A DNA stretch of 54,948 nucleotides from Chloroflexota bacterium (GCA_016191425.1 JACPOR010000028.1:1-54948), one strand, 5' to 3'. Counted from the first letter of the stretch, positions 9,947 through 18,222 are shown. Numbers and translations: made by a program. The notes: generated by a model not told the origin, from the letters alone.

Positions 9947-10711
9947 GTGACCAATGTGATCGCGATTGCGAATCAGAAGGGCGGCGTCGGAAAGACGACG
10001 ACGACGATCAACCTGGCGGGTGCTCTCGCCGAGGAGGGCTACCGGATCCTCTGCATCGATATGGACCCACAGGCGAATCTGACGGCCGGACTCGGAGTCA
10101 ACCTCAACAGCATCGAGACGTCGATGGCTGATGTCCTCGTGGGACGAGCAACCGTCGACCTGGTCATTCTCGCGACCGAGACGGAGCGCATCGATGTGGT
10201 CCCAGCCCACATCGACCTCGCCGCGACGGAGGGCGAGCTGTTCACACTGCTCGGGCGCGAGGGAATCCTTCGTGATGCCCTCGATGGTCGTCTCAAGCAG
10301 CGCTACGACTACGCCTTGATCGATTGTCCGCCAAACCTCGGTCTGCTCACGGTCAATGGCCTCGTTGCAGCCGACGGAGTGATCATCCCGGTCCAGACTC
10401 AGTTCTATGCGATGAAGGGGTTGAACAACCTCGTCAAAGTGATCAGCACCATCCGTCTCAAGCTGAATCGCAAGTTGCGGATCCTGGGACTCCTCCCCAC
10501 TTTCTACGACGGCCGGACGAATCTCGCTCGCGACATGCTGGACGAGCTCCGGGCGATCGGCGATCATCACGTGTTCAATTCGATCATTCGGAATACAGTA
10601 AAACTCGGTGAGGCACCGCTGGTGGGACGTCCGATCACGAGCTATGCCGGGCATACGGAGGCCGCGCGGACCTATCGCGAACTGGCTCGAGAGGTGATCG
10701 ACCTTGGCTAG
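9947..10711 (+). CDS. parA: Chromosome-partitioning ATPase ParA (Soj)
   Basis: The 254-residue protein begins VTNVIAIANQKGGVGKTTT, with the deviant Walker A motif at residues 11-18. It also has CIDMDPQANLT (Walker A') and YALIDCPPNLGLL (Walker B). It lacks an N-terminal DNA-binding extension, as expected of chromosomal Soj-type ParA proteins. It uses ATP-dependent nucleoid binding to move ParB-parS complexes. GTG 9947 is chosen because it matches the usual start of the fold and GAGGTG lies eight bases upstream. parB overlaps its stop by eight bases. Confidence 0.92.
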   Translation: MTNVIAIANQKGGVGKTTTTINLAGALAEEGYRILCIDMDPQANLTAGLGVNLNSIETSMADVLVGRATVDLVILATETERIDVVPAHIDLAATEGELFTLLGREGILRDALDGRLKQRYDYALIDCPPNLGLLTVNGLVAADGVIIPVQTQFYAMKGLNNLVKVISTIRLKLNRKLRILGLLPTFYDGRTNLARDMLDELRAIGDHHVFNSIIRNTVKLGEAPLVGRPITSYAGHTEAARTYRELAREVIDLG

Positions 10712-11717
10712 AACAGATTTCCGGGCGGCAGCCGCACGCCGCCTGTCCGAGGAGCGAGAGCTCTCGCCCGCGATCCTCAGCCTCCTGTCGGATAACCGAT
10801 CCGGCCACACCTCGGGCGTGCGGGTGATTCCCCTGTCCCAGATTGCCCCGAACCCCGAGCAGCCGCGACTGGCATTCGACGCCATGGCCCTCGAGGAGCT
10901 CGCCTCCTCAATTCGCGAGCACGGCGTCCTGCAGCCGATCCTCGTTCGGCCACTCGGGAACAACAAGTACGAGCTGATCGCCGGCGAGCGACGCTGGCGA
11001 GCGTCGATGACCGCCGGGTTGGAGACCATCCCGGCTCTCGTCGAGGACATCGATGACGACACGGCGCTCGAGATCTCGATCATCGAGAACCTCCAGCGCG
11101 AGGACCTCTCCCCCCTCGATGAAGCTGCGATGTACGACCGCATGGTCCGTGAGCACGGCTACTCGGTGAGGAAGCTCGCCCAGAAGCTCGGCAAGGACAA
11201 GGGCTACCTGGAGAATCGACTGCGGCTCGCCGATGCTCCGGCTGATGTGCGTGAGCTGGTGTCCTTGCGCAAAGACACTCTGTCGCATGCCTACGAGCTG
11301 ATGAAGGTCGAGGATCCGAAGAAGCGCAAGCGGCTCGGCCAACAGGTCGCACGCGGCGAGCTCACGTTGCTCAAGCTCCGTGAGAGGATCGAGGGTCGGC
11401 GTCGGCCCGCTGGCGGCGCACCGCGTCCGGAGGCCACGGTCGAAGCCGCGGCTGACGAACTCGTTGCTGACGCTGAAACGGCATGGACCGGGCGACGTCC
11501 GACTGCCCCGCCAATCAGCGACGATTCGCTCGTCCTGGCCAAGCAGCAGCTGGCCGAGGCCGTGGCGGGTCTCATCGATGTCCTCAAGGCGCCGGATGTC
11601 GTGGCGGGGTTTGGCGCGGTGGATCGAGCCAACCTGGCCAAGTACCTGACGATCGCCAAGCTCCGGTTGGAGAACGCGATCGCGATGGTGCGAAGCGGAG
11701 AGCCCGCGGACGCGTAG
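10704..11717 (+). CDS. parB: Chromosome-partitioning protein ParB (Spo0J), CTPase/DNA-binding
   Basis: The 337-residue protein shows the ParB order: NPEQPR (residues 50-55), the CTP-binding GERRWRA box (94-100), ENLQRE (128-133), a helix-turn-helix around 152-172 (SVRKLAQKLGKDKGYLENRL) and a C-terminal dimerisation region after a linker rich in Ala and Glu. The start is a TTG at 10704 preceded by GAGAGGTG seven bases upstream and overlapping parA. The recognition helix reads KDKGYLENRL rather than the common KSRSYVANLLRL type. This may relate to the unusual palindromes nearby, one of which lies inside this gene at codons for SLRKD (residues 187-191). Confidence 0.92.
   Translation: MARTDFRAAAARRLSEERELSPAILSLLSDNRSGHTSGVRVIPLSQIAPNPEQPRLAFDAMALEELASSIREHGVLQPILVRPLGNNKYELIAGERRWRASMTAGLETIPALVEDIDDDTALEISIIENLQREDLSPLDEAAMYDRMVREHGYSVRKLAQKLGKDKGYLENRLRLADAPADVRELVSLRKDTLSHAYELMKVEDPKKRKRLGQQVARGELTLLKLRERIEGRRRPAGGAPRPEATVEAAADELVADAETAWTGRRPTAPPISDDSLVLAKQQLAEAVAGLIDVLKAPDVVAGFGAVDRANLAKYLTIAKLRLENAIAMVRSGEPADA
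11259..11278. promoter_or_regulatory. parS-like palindrome, copy 3 (inside parB)
   Basis: GTGTCCTTGCGCAAAGACAC is a 20-bp inverted repeat with one mismatched pair. It is the third TTGCGCAA-centred site in 3.3 kb. In Bacillus subtilis a parS site likewise lies inside spo0J. Confidence 0.55.
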
Positions 11718-11853
11718 TCGCTCGCCCTCGATCGCCTGAGCGCGTGAGCAAAGCTCCCCGATTGTGGGCGCGCTCGGCCGCCTGAAACCGTCGTGCGTCC
11801 GCCGTTCGGGACCTCGCTGCGTCTATTGGAACGCTCGGTCCTGGACCGATGCG

Positions 11854-12375
11854 TTACGGCGTGGTCGTGGTGGTTGGTCTTGCCTGCTTTCCGGCCTTGG
11901 CAGCGGCGTGTGCCCCACCCTTGGCCCTGGGGTTGGCACCGTCGTTCTTGCGTGCCCATTCGGAGACGAACGCCCCGTGATTGGCGTAGCCCGCCGGGGT
12001 CACCTGATGTGCCGCCCAGCACACGACCGCACCGTGATTCAGTGCTGCCAGCGCCTCCGCCGTCGCCGTGGTCGGGTCGACCAGACAGTGATCCGCCGAA
12101 TCGCTGGTGGCGTCGGTGGTCTGGTCCTTCTCGGAGGTCTTCGCGGTTTCAACGCTTTCGTCCGTGGTCGCGTCCTCTTCGGCCTCCGAGGCACTGTCGG
12201 CGTCGGTCGTCTGATCCGTAACGACGGTGGGGACGGTCTTGCCGGACGCCTCCGTACCTGTGGAACGCCCGGAACCCAGGCCGACGGGCCTGGCGGCAAG
12301 GGCCAGCCCCGCGGTGAGCAGCAGCGCAACGACACCCATGAGCAACGGACGGAGGCGGCGGGATAGGCGATTCAC
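11854..12375 (-). CDS. Secreted protein with signal peptide and acidic Ser/Thr-rich linker, function unknown
   Basis: From the GTG at 12375 the protein is about 173 residues. It opens with a basic n-region (NRLSRRLRPLL), a hydrophobic core GVVALLLTAGLALA and a likely signal-peptidase I site near ALAARP. An acidic stretch rich in Asp, Thr, Ser and Glu follows (about residues 45-90), then a small conserved-looking module with two cysteines (HCLVDPTT...VVCWAAH) and a C-terminal region rich in Lys and Ala. AGGAG lies eleven bases upstream of the start. It converges with parB. I do not recognise a family; the two Cys may form a disulphide outside the cell. Confidence 0.7.
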   Translation of the reverse strand: MNRLSRRLRPLLMGVVALLLTAGLALAARPVGLGSGRSTGTEASGKTVPTVVTDQTTDADSASEAEEDATTDESVETAKTSEKDQTTDATSDSADHCLVDPTTATAEALAALNHGAVVCWAAHQVTPAGYANHGAFVSEWARKNDGANPRAKGGAHAAAKAGKQARPTTTTTP

Positions 12376-12491
12376 GATGAAATGCGCTCCTGATGAGGGC
12401 GCTGTCGCCGAGGATAACGACCGGTCCCCGGGCCCTGTTAGGGGTACCTTCGTCCGGAGGAATTGGGAGGTGGTGCGTGCTGCCACCGAAA

Positions 12492-13343
12492 TCACGTGGT
12501 CGTGGCTCCCGCGGCAAGGACCCAGCCGATACCGATCGCGGCGACCCCGACCGCCTCGAGGGCCCACCCGATCCGTCCGGTGATACCTCGGGGTGGCCCG
12601 ACAGGGACGACATCGGTGAGCGCCAACACGATACCGGCGACTGCCAGGCCGATGCCGGCGGCCAGGACACGCTCGGCCGCGAGTCCCCCGCCGAGTGGCC
12701 GCAGGAGGATCGCGAGCACGATGGCGACCACGAGACCGCTGGCGTGCGTTGCCCAGGCTCCGGTGCGCCCGAGGACCACGGCGACGGTCCGTCGGCCGTG
12801 CCCCCGATCGGCCTCGAGGTCCACCAGGGCATTGCCGATCGCCAGGCCGGCTCCAGCAAGGATGGCGACCGGGACCACGGCGAGGACAGCTGCCGGAACG
12901 CCGCCGCTTGCCCCGAGCCAGGCGTACAGGGGAACGAGCGGCAGAGCGAACGCGAGTGGGAGCCAACTGATGGCCGTTCGGGACAGCCAGAGGTCATAGG
13001 TAACGCCACAGCCGAGGCCGGCCGCCGCGACGGCCAGCGTCTCGGGTCCGGACGGCGCCACCAGGATCAGGCCACCCGTCGCCGATCCCAAGGCGATCCC
13101 TCGCGCCGTCGAAGCGCTGACGAGGCCCGCCGCGATGGGCTTGATCGGCCGCCTGTCGCGATCACGCGGCGCGTCCAGCACGTCGTTGAGCGTCCCGATG
13201 GCGAACTGGATGAACAGCATCGCCACGGCCAGGCGGAGAGCTGCCGTGACGGGGCCGCCGGCGGTGGAGGCCATGACGAATACGGCGACGCTGTTGAGGA
13301 GGGACGGAAACGGGTGGACCAGCCGAAGCCGGGCGCTGAGCAT
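12492..13343 (-). CDS. UbiA-family prenyltransferase
   Basis: The polytopic membrane protein of 283 residues has the two aspartate-rich motifs of the family: NDVLDAPRDRDRRPIKPIAAG in cytoplasmic loop 1 and DLEADRGHGRRT in loop 2. Seven to nine hydrophobic helices surround them. Such enzymes attach polyprenyl chains to aromatic or other acceptors (menaquinone, heme, tetraether-lipid or chlorophyll type pathways). The acceptor cannot be chosen from sequence. ATG 13343 is preferred; a TTG at 13358 is also in frame. It follows the small gene at 13372-13737 by about 30 bases, so the two are likely co-transcribed. Confidence 0.82.
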   Translation of the reverse strand: MLSARLRLVHPFPSLLNSVAVFVMASTAGGPVTAALRLAVAMLFIQFAIGTLNDVLDAPRDRDRRPIKPIAAGLVSASTARGIALGSATGGLILVAPSGPETLAVAAAGLGCGVTYDLWLSRTAISWLPLAFALPLVPLYAWLGASGGVPAAVLAVVPVAILAGAGLAIGNALVDLEADRGHGRRTVAVVLGRTGAWATHASGLVVAIVLAILLRPLGGGLAAERVLAAGIGLAVAGIVLALTDVVPVGPPRGITGRIGWALEAVGVAAIGIGWVLAAGATTT

Positions 13344-13371
13344 TGCCGCCCGGCTCAATGGACCCGCTGGA

Positions 13372-13737
13372 TCAGACGTAGACGAGTTCGTCGAAGTTGG
13401 CCACGAGGAAATCGATCAGCCGCTCTCGGCCGTTCTCCGTCCGTGACCGGAGGCCGGGTACGAGCGCATGAAGGGAGATCGTCGGGACGATGAGATTGCC
13501 GTCGCCATCGTGGCCGATGGTGGCAGGTGCGCCGCCACCGGATGCGAACACATGTTCGAATTCTGCCTCGCTGAGCGAAGCGGCAGACCGGAAGGCCCTC
13601 ACGACCGACACGATGCCCCGACGCTTTGCCAGGTCGCGCATCAATTCCGCGGCCCAGGCGTCGAGCTGCACGTCAGCCTGATCGGTCAGGCGCCTTCGGT
13701 ACTCCTCCGGGTCGGCCGAGAGGCCACTTGCTCCCAC
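13372..13737 (-). CDS. Conserved-looking hypothetical protein
   Basis: The protein has 121 residues, is mostly helical and has no membrane segment. It has an Arg/Asp-rich N-terminal half (PEEYRRRLTDQADVQLDAWAAELMRDLAKRRG) and a C-terminal SLHALVPGLRSRTENGRERLIDFLVANFDELVYV. GTG 13737 is chosen because AAGGAGG lies four bases upstream (13742-13748 on the complement). It heads a short operon with the UbiA-family gene. I recognise no domain. Confidence 0.65.
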   Translation of the reverse strand: MGASGLSADPEEYRRRLTDQADVQLDAWAAELMRDLAKRRGIVSVVRAFRSAASLSEAEFEHVFASGGGAPATIGHDGDGNLIVPTISLHALVPGLRSRTENGRERLIDFLVANFDELVYV

Positions 13738-14150
13738 GCATCCTCCTTGCCCGGGATTGGGAATGACGCCCGGGGTCCCCTCCGAAGTATGCCAGAGCGA
13801 CGCGGTCGGCCGGGCAAGCACACATCCGCCTCCGCGCGGAACCCAGCGGTCATCCGGAGGCGGGCGGGCTCGCCTTGGCCGCCGGCTCCAGGATCAACCG
13901 CCGGCTCAACATCGACCTGCAGCGCCGCAGCCTCCGCCGCGGCCTCAGCGGCAGCCTCCGCCGCAGCCTCCGCCGCAGCCTCCGCCGCGGCCTCCGCCAC
14001 AGCACGGGATCCTTCCGGCCAGTCGTTGAAGCGTTCCGTGAGCCACCGCCTGAAGGGTCCCGCTGGCGATGGATCAGGCGCGTCCGCCAGAAGGCCGAGC
14101 AGCGCCGTCGACGTCTGGCCGATCAGGCGAGCGATGGCGTCGCGGGTCAC
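13686..14150 (-). CDS. Doubtful reading frame with (EAAA)n helix
   Basis: An open frame of 154 codons begins at GTG 14150 with a plausible protein-like N-terminus (MTRDAIARLIGQTSTALLGLLADAP...) and then a run of Ala-Ala-Ala-Glu repeats. The last third is rich in Arg and Pro, looks like non-coding translation and overlaps the next gene's 5' end. No ribosome site is visible. Either this is a small real gene with a frameshift after the repeat, or the region is non-coding. Treat it as unproven. Confidence 0.25.
   Translation of the reverse strand: MTRDAIARLIGQTSTALLGLLADAPDPSPAGPFRRWLTERFNDWPEGSRAVAEAAAEAAAEAAAEAAAEAAAEAAALQVDVEPAVDPGAGGQGEPARLRMTAGFRAEADVCLPGRPRRSGILRRGPRASFPIPGKEDAWEQVASRPTRRSTEGA
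13925..14003 (-). repeat. 12-base repeat array encoding EAAA units
   Basis: GCAGCCTCCGCC-type units (on the plus strand) are repeated about six times with few changes. They read AEAA in the minus-strand frame. The periodicity is in multiples of three, which is compatible with a coding origin. Confidence 0.7.
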
Positions 14151-14238
14151 GCTGACGAGGAGGCGTGAAGCGTATAGCGAAGCGTCCGATTCCAGACCGG
14201 CAGCTCGGGGCGAGGCAGGCGACCCGCGGGTCGCCCCG

Positions 14239-15000
14239 TCACGTCGAGCCTTCCGGGGAGTCGGTTTCGATGTCGGACCATTGTCGGGCGACGGTCGCCG
14301 GATCGAGATCCGCCAGGCGATCCAGGACGAGGTCCGCGAGATCCGCCGCGCCCTCAGCCGGGGGAATACTGTGATTCGGGACGAGCACGACGGTCATGCC
14401 CGCCGACCGGGCCGCTCTGACGCCATTGATCGAGTCTTCGACCGCGAGGCACGCCTCGGCTCGAATGCCGAGGGCCTCTGCCGCGGCCAGGTACACATCG
14501 GGTGCCGGCTTGCCGTTGGCAACGTCGTCGGACGAGAGGACAACGGGGATCTCCTGGTCCAGCCCCGTCGCGCGAAGGGCAGCCTCGATCACGGCGCGGT
14601 GCGCCGAGGAGGCAATCGCGACGGGCCAGTGCCCGGCGATCCGGCGGACGGCATCGACAGCACCCGGAATTGTCGGCGCGCCGGCTTCGTACCGCTGCAC
14701 GACGCGGGCGATGATGTCGGCCTCGATTCCGGGTTCGGTGTCCTGTGGGAGCGCCAGGCGCTCGCGCATGATGCGGGCCCAGCCATGGGAATTCGCCCCC
14801 ATCACGGCTCGACTGTCCTCATGGCTCCACTCCAGGCCCAGGTCGCGGGCCCACGCGGCCCGTTCCTCGTGCCACCAGATCTCCGAGTCCACGATCACGC
14901 CGTCGAGATCGAAGATGACGGCTGCCACGGTGGAATTGCGAGCCACGGTCGAATGGCGAGCCACGATGGAATTGCGCCTTTCGACTCGTCCCGCGGGCAT
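14239..15000 (-). CDS. HAD-superfamily hydrolase (subfamily IA, beta-phosphoglucomutase-like)
   Basis: The 253-residue protein has all HAD motifs: FDLDGVIVDSE (nucleophile Asp about residue 31), AIASSAHRA (motif II Ser), GKPAPDVYL (motif III Lys) and VEDSINGVRAARSAG (motif IV). The cap between motifs I and II is the small helical C1 type seen in phosphoglycolate phosphatase and beta-phosphoglucomutase relatives. The substrate is unknown. ATG 15000 is preferred because TACGCT lies six bases upstream (leaderless geometry). It adds an N-terminal extension of three hexapeptide-like repeats. GTG 14928, just before the first strand, is an alternative. Confidence 0.85.
   Translation of the reverse strand: MPAGRVERRNSIVARHSTVARNSTVAAVIFDLDGVIVDSEIWWHEERAAWARDLGLEWSHEDSRAVMGANSHGWARIMRERLALPQDTEPGIEADIIARVVQRYEAGAPTIPGAVDAVRRIAGHWPVAIASSAHRAVIEAALRATGLDQEIPVVLSSDDVANGKPAPDVYLAAAEALGIRAEACLAVEDSINGVRAARSAGMTVVLVPNHSIPPAEGAADLADLVLDRLADLDPATVARQWSDIETDSPEGST
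14924..14977 (-). repeat. 18-base tandem repeat, three copies
   Basis: Units 14924-14941, 14942-14959 and 14960-14977 are variants of GCCACGGTGGAATTGCGA. In the HAD gene frame they encode repeats like STVARN/SIVARH ahead of the first conserved strand. Confidence 0.75.
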
Positions 15001-15488
15001 GTCGCGAGCGTAGCATCGGTCACTGGGCCTGCCGAGCGGGCTTGGCTCCGCGATGCAGCCTGTTGGAGCATGCGCCATGCGCATCGATCGTCGACTGCTC
15101 GGCTGGGGCTCATTCCTGATCATGGCAAAGCCATTCCGGTCGCCGTGCGCGCGGGAGTGTTGCCACGCGACGTTCACGCCGGCGGGGGGGTCGAGCACCC
15201 GGCCGGCTCGGACTGCTGAATTCCGCTGCCGGAACGGGCGTCGGCCTCGTGGTCATAGCGGAACCAGCGAGCGATCACCACGCTGGGACCCGAGCCGTCG
15301 GCAACTGGCTGACTCGCCAGGAACCTCAGCGGCTGCGAATGCCGTACGGCCACGGGCGTGGCTTGCCCGATCGGGCTGAGCTCCCCTGAGGGTCTTCGAC
15401 CCCGCGTTCGGCTGCTTCTCTGCGCGTCTCGCGTGTGACATGATGCTTGTCCGTGCCAGCCCATCTGTCGGAGAGCGAGGTAACGCAC
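15001..15488. other. Intergenic region between divergent HAD and NTF2-like genes
   Basis: About 490 bases hold no convincing gene. The left end has the TACGCT -10 box of the HAD gene. A segment near 15300 (GCAACTGGCTGACTCGCCAG) resembles one near 15967 (ACAACTTGCCGATTCGCCAG), so the NTF2-like gene is flanked by related sequence. No CRISPR or RNA gene was seen. Confidence 0.5.
15007..15012 (-). promoter_or_regulatory. Leaderless-type -10 box (TACGCT)
   Basis: TACGCT on the minus strand is followed by six bases (CGCGAC) and the ATG at 15000. No ribosome site precedes this ATG. Confidence 0.5.
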
Positions 15489-15875
15489 ATGTCGGCGACC
15501 ATCAGCGCGACTCCCACCTACGTCGAAGAGGTCGACGCGATCATCGAGGCGATGCAGGGCTACATCGAAGGTGGGCGCACCGGGAGCGGCGAGGCCATGA
15601 AGCCCACCTTCCATGACGACGCGACGATATTCGGCTACGTCGGCCCCGACCTGTTCGCGGGTCCGATCCAGGGGCTCTACGACTGGAACGACGAGAACGG
15701 CCCTGCGACAGACATGGTGAGTCGCTTCACCAGCATCGACGTTGTCGGTACGGCAGCCAGCGTGCGTCTGGACACCGACAACTGGACGGGGCACCGCTTC
15801 ACTGACTTCTTCACGCTTGTGAAGTTCGATGGCCAGTGGAAGGTCCTCAGCAAGGTCTTCTACCTGCACCCCTGA
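15489..15875 (+). CDS. NTF2-like / putative lumazine-binding family protein
   Basis: The 128-residue protein has the NTF2-like cone pattern: an N-terminal helix (VEEVDAIIEAMQGYIEGG), a strand with HDDATIFGYVGPDLFAG, and C-terminal strands ASVRLDTDNWTGHRFTDFFTLVKFDGQWKVLSKVFY. This WKVLSKVFYLH ending is typical of the putative lumazine-binding family (DUF4440 relatives). Such proteins bind small hydrophobic ligands or catalyse simple isomerisations; none can be specified here. ATG 15489 has GAGG about nine bases upstream; GTG 15453 is a longer option. A strong hairpin follows the stop. Confidence 0.75.
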   Translation: MSATISATPTYVEEVDAIIEAMQGYIEGGRTGSGEAMKPTFHDDATIFGYVGPDLFAGPIQGLYDWNDENGPATDMVSRFTSIDVVGTAASVRLDTDNWTGHRFTDFFTLVKFDGQWKVLSKVFYLHP

Positions 15876-15890
15876 TCGTTCAAGGCCGGC

Positions 15891-15920
15891 GTGGATCGCT
15901 GCAGCGTTGGAGCGATCCAC
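15891..15920 (+). terminator. Hairpin after the NTF2-like gene
   Basis: GTGGATCGCT and AGCGATCCAC form a perfect 10-bp stem with a 10-base loop, starting 16 bases after the stop codon. There is no T-tract. Confidence 0.55.
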
Positions 15921-16123
15921 GACTCACCTCCCGCAGCTTCACGCCGACGCACCAGGCCCACGGCCGACAACTTGCCGATTCGCCAGGAATCCCGGGGGTT
16001 GCTGTCCCGATCAATCGACCGGCGCCAGTTGCCGGTCGGGCTCACTGCCGCGTCCGCCGAGTCGCCGATCGAGATGCTCGGCTGACCGACCGGCTCTGGC
16101 CCGCCGTCGCGGAGTGACCCTGA

Positions 16124-16489
16124 TCAGAACTGCGTGGGGTACCAACCGCGCGACGACTTCACCTTGAGATCCTGGTCGACGTCCCATTCCTCCCACCCGG
16201 AGACGCGTACCGGTTGGCCGGTTCCGGCAGCGGTGCCCGTGTACGTCCAGAGATAGACGACGTGATCGTCCCCGGCGCGCAACCCATCGCAGGTCAGGTG
16301 CAGGTCGGGAACATCGGCATAGAACCCGGCTGCCATCGCAGCTACTCCGGCGCGCCCTTCCCATGGCTGCCCGCGATTGATGACGATACGGCCATCCGGC
16401 GCGTAGAACTCGGCGACTGCCCCGGCCGATCCGGAGTTCCATGCAGCGGTGTAGGCATCCGCGACCTGTCTGATCCTGTCCTCATCCAT
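16124..16489 (-). CDS. SnoaL/NTF2-like protein
   Basis: The 121-residue protein starts MDEDRIRQVADAYTAAWNSG and continues with FYAPDGRIVINRGQPWEG, DVPDLHLTCDGLRAGDDHVVYLWTYTGT and GWEEWDVD. This is the standard SnoaL-like polyketide-cyclase-related fold, often of unknown role in bacteria. ATG 16489 is chosen because AAGGAG lies about ten bases upstream. It is convergent with the other NTF2-like gene, but the two are not close homologues. Confidence 0.75.
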   Translation of the reverse strand: MDEDRIRQVADAYTAAWNSGSAGAVAEFYAPDGRIVINRGQPWEGRAGVAAMAAGFYADVPDLHLTCDGLRAGDDHVVYLWTYTGTAAGTGQPVRVSGWEEWDVDQDLKVKSSRGWYPTQF

Positions 16490-16708
16490 CGTCGTCTGGC
16501 TCCTTCGTCTCGGTGCTCGTCTTATGTACGGGCGGTGGGTCGATCGTGAAGGTCGTTCCGATTCAGCGGTCCACATCGAAATGGGCCGGACTACTGGGCC
16601 GGACTATTGACGGTGGTCCGGCCGGAATCGAGAATGCACCGAATCTCAGCGAGCCGTCGGGATCAGGGGAGCCGTCTCGTGGCAGACCTCGCTCGTGAGC
16701 GGGACATC

Positions 16709-17692
16709 ATGACGATCCCGAAGGTGGAACTCCACGTCCATCTCAACGGGTCCATCAGCGAGGCGACCGCCTCGATCCTCGCCCGCCGACACGGCGCGGA
16801 CCCAGAATCCGCGCTGCGGCTTGTCGATGGGCGCTATCCAGGTCACTACCCGGACTTCCAGGGCTTCCTCGATACCTACCTTGCCGCGAACGAGTTCGTC
16901 AGAACTCCTGAGGATCTGGAGCTGGTCGCTGCCGAATTCGCCCGTGGTCAGGCTGCGCAGAACGTCGTCTACTCCGAGGCCATCTTCACGGCGATGATCT
17001 ACGTCCGGAACGGCATGGAACCCCGGGCGATGTGGGCCGCCCTGAGGCGCGGCCTCGCGGCGGCCGGGCCTGGCACCGGCATGGGAATCGTGGTCGATAC
17101 CATTCGCGACTTCGGACCCAAGGAGGCGGCGGCGACCCTGCGTCTCGTGGAGACCGCCGACGCGCCGATCGTCGGACTGGGTCTGACCGGGATCGAGGGC
17201 ACGGTGCCGACGGCGTCGTTCATCCCATTTCGAGCGGAAGCCCGCCGCCTGGGCCTCGGCTTCGAAGTCCACGCGGGAGAGATGGGCCCACCGTCCAGCA
17301 TCGTGGAAGCGTTCGACGTCCTGGATGCGGACAGGATCGGCCACGGCGTGGCCGCGATTCGCGATCCGGAGCTTCTGGCTCGGCTGGTCCGCGAGCGCGT
17401 GGTCCTCGACGTCTGTCCCTCGTCGAATGTCGGTATCAGCGAGTTTCCAACCCTCGAGGCCCACCAGATGGCCGCGTTCTGGCGGGCCGGTGTGAACATG
17501 ACGATCTCCAGTGACGACCCGCCGTTCTTTCGCACGACACTGACTGACGAGCTTCGGCATGTCGTCCGTGTGGCAGGGCTCGACGCGCAAGATCTTGGCG
17601 AGCTTCAGCGTCGCGCGGCACGGCACGCGTTCGCGCCGACTGGTGTCAAGGACGGGATCCTTGGCGAGATCGAGCGATGGGCGGCCGGCTGA
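16709..17692 (+). CDS. Adenosine deaminase family protein
   Basis: The 327-residue protein is a metal-dependent TIM-barrel deaminase. Zinc ligands and catalytic residues are visible: HVH at residues 9-11, HAGE at 188-191, the GHG histidine at 212 and SSDDPPFF with Asp 269/270. The SDDPPFF form, instead of the NTDDP of classical adenosine deaminase, occurs in the adenine or aminodeoxyfutalosine deaminase branches. It probably deaminates an adenine-containing compound, but the exact substrate is open. ATG 16709 places the HxH motif at the usual distance; no strong ribosome site is seen. Confidence 0.85.
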   Translation: MTIPKVELHVHLNGSISEATASILARRHGADPESALRLVDGRYPGHYPDFQGFLDTYLAANEFVRTPEDLELVAAEFARGQAAQNVVYSEAIFTAMIYVRNGMEPRAMWAALRRGLAAAGPGTGMGIVVDTIRDFGPKEAAATLRLVETADAPIVGLGLTGIEGTVPTASFIPFRAEARRLGLGFEVHAGEMGPPSSIVEAFDVLDADRIGHGVAAIRDPELLARLVRERVVLDVCPSSNVGISEFPTLEAHQMAAFWRAGVNMTISSDDPPFFRTTLTDELRHVVRVAGLDAQDLGELQRRAARHAFAPTGVKDGILGEIERWAAG

Positions 17693-17725
17693 CGCACGTG
17701 ACGTGAGGGGTCCCTGCCCGCTGGC

Positions 17726-18094
17726 TCAGGTCTCCTGTGCTCTACCGGCATCCACCGCACAGAAGCGGTTGCCCTCCGGGTCGGCCAGGATGACGTAGTC
17801 CGCGTCCGCCGGCCGCCTGTCCCAGTGCACCTCGGTCGCACCCAGGCCGATCCGGCGCCTGACTTCGGCGGCCTGGTCCTCGGCATAAAGATCGAGATGG
17901 ATCCGGGGCGGGACGCGCGCCGCCGCCCCGTGCGCGTCGAGAGCGTTGTTCGGGCCGAGGCCGTCCTTCGGGTGCAGGAGCGCGAAGTCGTCGCCCCTTT
18001 CCTCGCGACCGACGTAGTCGAGTGCCGCCGTCCAGAACGCCACCTCGCGCTCCAGGTCGTCAACGCGAATGACAATCGACCCAACGCGGATCAT
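17726..18094 (-). CDS. VOC-family (glyoxalase/bleomycin-resistance fold) protein
   Basis: The 122-residue protein has paired VOC modules: VGSIVIRVDDLEREVAFWTAALDY at the start and HLDLYAEDQAAEVRRRIGLGATEVHW in the middle, ending YVILADPEGNRFCAVD. This pattern is common in small stand-alone VOC proteins of actinobacteria and Chloroflexota, where roles are mostly unknown. The start is ATG 18094 with GGAGG just upstream. It converges with the adenosine-deaminase-family gene. Confidence 0.85.
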   Translation of the reverse strand: MIRVGSIVIRVDDLEREVAFWTAALDYVGREERGDDFALLHPKDGLGPNNALDAHGAAARVPPRIHLDLYAEDQAAEVRRRIGLGATEVHWDRRPADADYVILADPEGNRFCAVDAGRAQET

Positions 18095-18216
18095 GGAGCC
18101 TCCGGGGAGCTTCTGAACAACGTCGAACGATAGCGAAGCGGAGGATGCGGCGCCGACGATCCGTGCCGCGCGGGCGCCACCGCTCGCTGAGGACGTTGCC
18201 CGATTTCGGGGGCCCG

Positions 18217-18222
18217 TAGACT
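18217..18222 (+). promoter_or_regulatory. Leaderless-type -10 box (TAGACT)
   Basis: TAGACT, six bases, then ATG 18229. It is identical to the hexamer in front of the gene at 160. No ribosome site is present. Confidence 0.55.

Noticed and set aside
11835-11849. TCGGTCC-T-GGACCGA as a terminator between parB and the secreted-protein gene
   Set aside because: The one-base loop is too small for a stable hairpin; it may be a chance palindrome.
11854-12966. A long minus-strand frame reading upstream of the secreted protein gene
   Set aside because: Only the part from GTG 12375 has a signal peptide and normal composition. The upstream part is Arg-rich and overlaps the UbiA-family gene.
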